Assembly (NCBI GenBank): GCA_018715105.1
Contig: DVMG01000102.1
Span: 1-6,640 of the forward strand
Reading direction: 5' to 3'
Length of the DNA: 6,640 nucleotides
Source of the DNA: Candidatus Ventricola intestinavium
GTDB taxonomy: Bacteria; Bacillota; Clostridia; Christensenellales; Aristaeellaceae
Positions 6,389 through 6,640 of this stretch are shown here, piece after piece. The number at the start of each line of letters is the position of its first letter. Within the stretch, counting starts at the first letter, position 1. The notes under the pieces were generated by a model that saw only the letters and a list, made by a program, of their open reading frames with translations, did not search any database and was not told the DNA's origin. The position numbers and the translations under genes are program-made.

Positions 6389-6508
6389 GCGACTTCATGT
6401 GATGTTTCCATGAGGGGCGGGAAAGATGGGACAGTTTTTAAACGTAAATTGTCCATGCGGGCAAAATATGTCCCGATCAGAAAAGCAGGAAGATTGTGAA
6501 GATTCGTG

Positions 6509-6529
6509 AAAAAGGACAGGCTGCCTGTC
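6509..6529 (-). terminator. small intrinsic terminator upstream of the glg promoter
   Basis: On the minus strand GACAGG (6529-6524), loop CAG and CCTGTC (6520-6515) form a six-base-pair stem, followed after one C by TTTTT (6513-6509). The stem-plus-T-tract arrangement is that of an intrinsic terminator. It would end a transcript coming from a minus-strand gene to the right of the window and insulate the glg promoter. The stem is short, so strength is uncertain. Confidence -1.
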
Positions 6530-6572
6530 TGGCACCGCAAGATCGCTATCATTCCCTCCTGCATAAACGGGC

Positions 6573-6589
6573 CGCCGGGAAGCCCGGCG
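6573..6589. other. compact GC-rich hairpin near the right edge
   Basis: CGCCGGG (6573-6579) and CCCGGCG (6583-6589) form a perfect seven-base-pair stem with a three-base loop. On the minus strand only a short TTT follows, five bases after the stem, and on the plus strand no T tract follows. It may be a secondary terminator working with the hairpin at 6509-6529, in parallel with the pair of hairpins found after glgA. Confidence -1.
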
Positions 6590-6640
6590 AAAAGGAAAAG
6601 ATATTCCTAAAACCGAAAAAGTGAAGAAACAGACAAAAAG

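Larger units (their letters stand above)
6389..6640. other. non-coding region upstream of the glg promoter
   Basis: About 250 bases show no convincing coding sequence on either strand. The longest minus-strand frame (67 codons, 6564-6361) overlaps both a hairpin with a T tract and the operon promoter, and has no family-like residues. The region is AT-richer than the genes and contains two hairpins, listed separately. The far right edge (6590-6640) is purine-rich on the plus strand. GGGACA (6474-6469 on the minus strand) and TGTCCC (6431-6426) form a widely spaced inverted pair of no clear meaning. Confidence -1.

Noticed and set aside
6361..6564. A 67-codon minus-strand frame upstream of glgC
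   Set aside because: It runs through a hairpin with a T tract and ends within the -10 element of the glg promoter. The only nearby GGAGGG is too close to an internal ATG, and no homology is recognisable.

Overview
The window looks like chromosomal DNA from a GC-rich member of the Bacillota, most likely a Clostridia-type anaerobe. This is inferred from the GlgC/GlgD pair of ADP-glucose pyrophosphorylase subunits (a Bacillota hallmark), strong AAGGAGG-type ribosome binding sites, and a DUF6020-like membrane protein of the kind common in that phylum. No species can be named from the sequence. Every gene I can support lies on the minus strand, so the window is best read from right to left.

Layout, in order of transcription. 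Positions 6640-6252 are non-coding. They hold two terminator-like hairpins (6573-6589 and 6509-6529), an extended -10 promoter (6360-6388) and a leader of about 100 nt that begins almost at once with a long hairpin (6302-6348). The glycogen operon follows: glgC (6251-5073), glgD (5060-3933) and glgA (3852-1903). The glgC stop codon lies inside the glgD ribosome binding site. The 80-nt glgD-glgA gap carries an 8-bp hairpin. Two GC-rich hairpins (1845-1874 and 1797-1814) then precede a separate gene (1733 to beyond position 1) for a polytopic membrane protein of the DUF6020 type, cut by the window edge. That gene spans almost the whole left quarter of the window without a stop codon.

How the genes work together. 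GlgC makes ADP-glucose from glucose-1-phosphate and ATP. GlgD is a paralogue with a degraded active site that probably modulates GlgC. GlgA polymerises ADP-glucose into alpha-1,4-glucan. No branching enzyme or phosphorylase gene is present in this window. The membrane protein has no evident role in glycogen metabolism.

The most unusual feature is in glgA. The catalytic GT5 enzyme ends near residue 480, the usual family length, but the frame continues for about 165 residues of Ala/Pro/Lys/Glu-rich, low-complexity sequence. This tail contains four exact KRGRKK blocks at a 29-30-residue period, encoded by a near-perfect 87-90-bp minisatellite. It resembles histone H1-like or AT-hook-like tails rather than any carbohydrate-binding module, and it is the strongest candidate here for undescribed biology.
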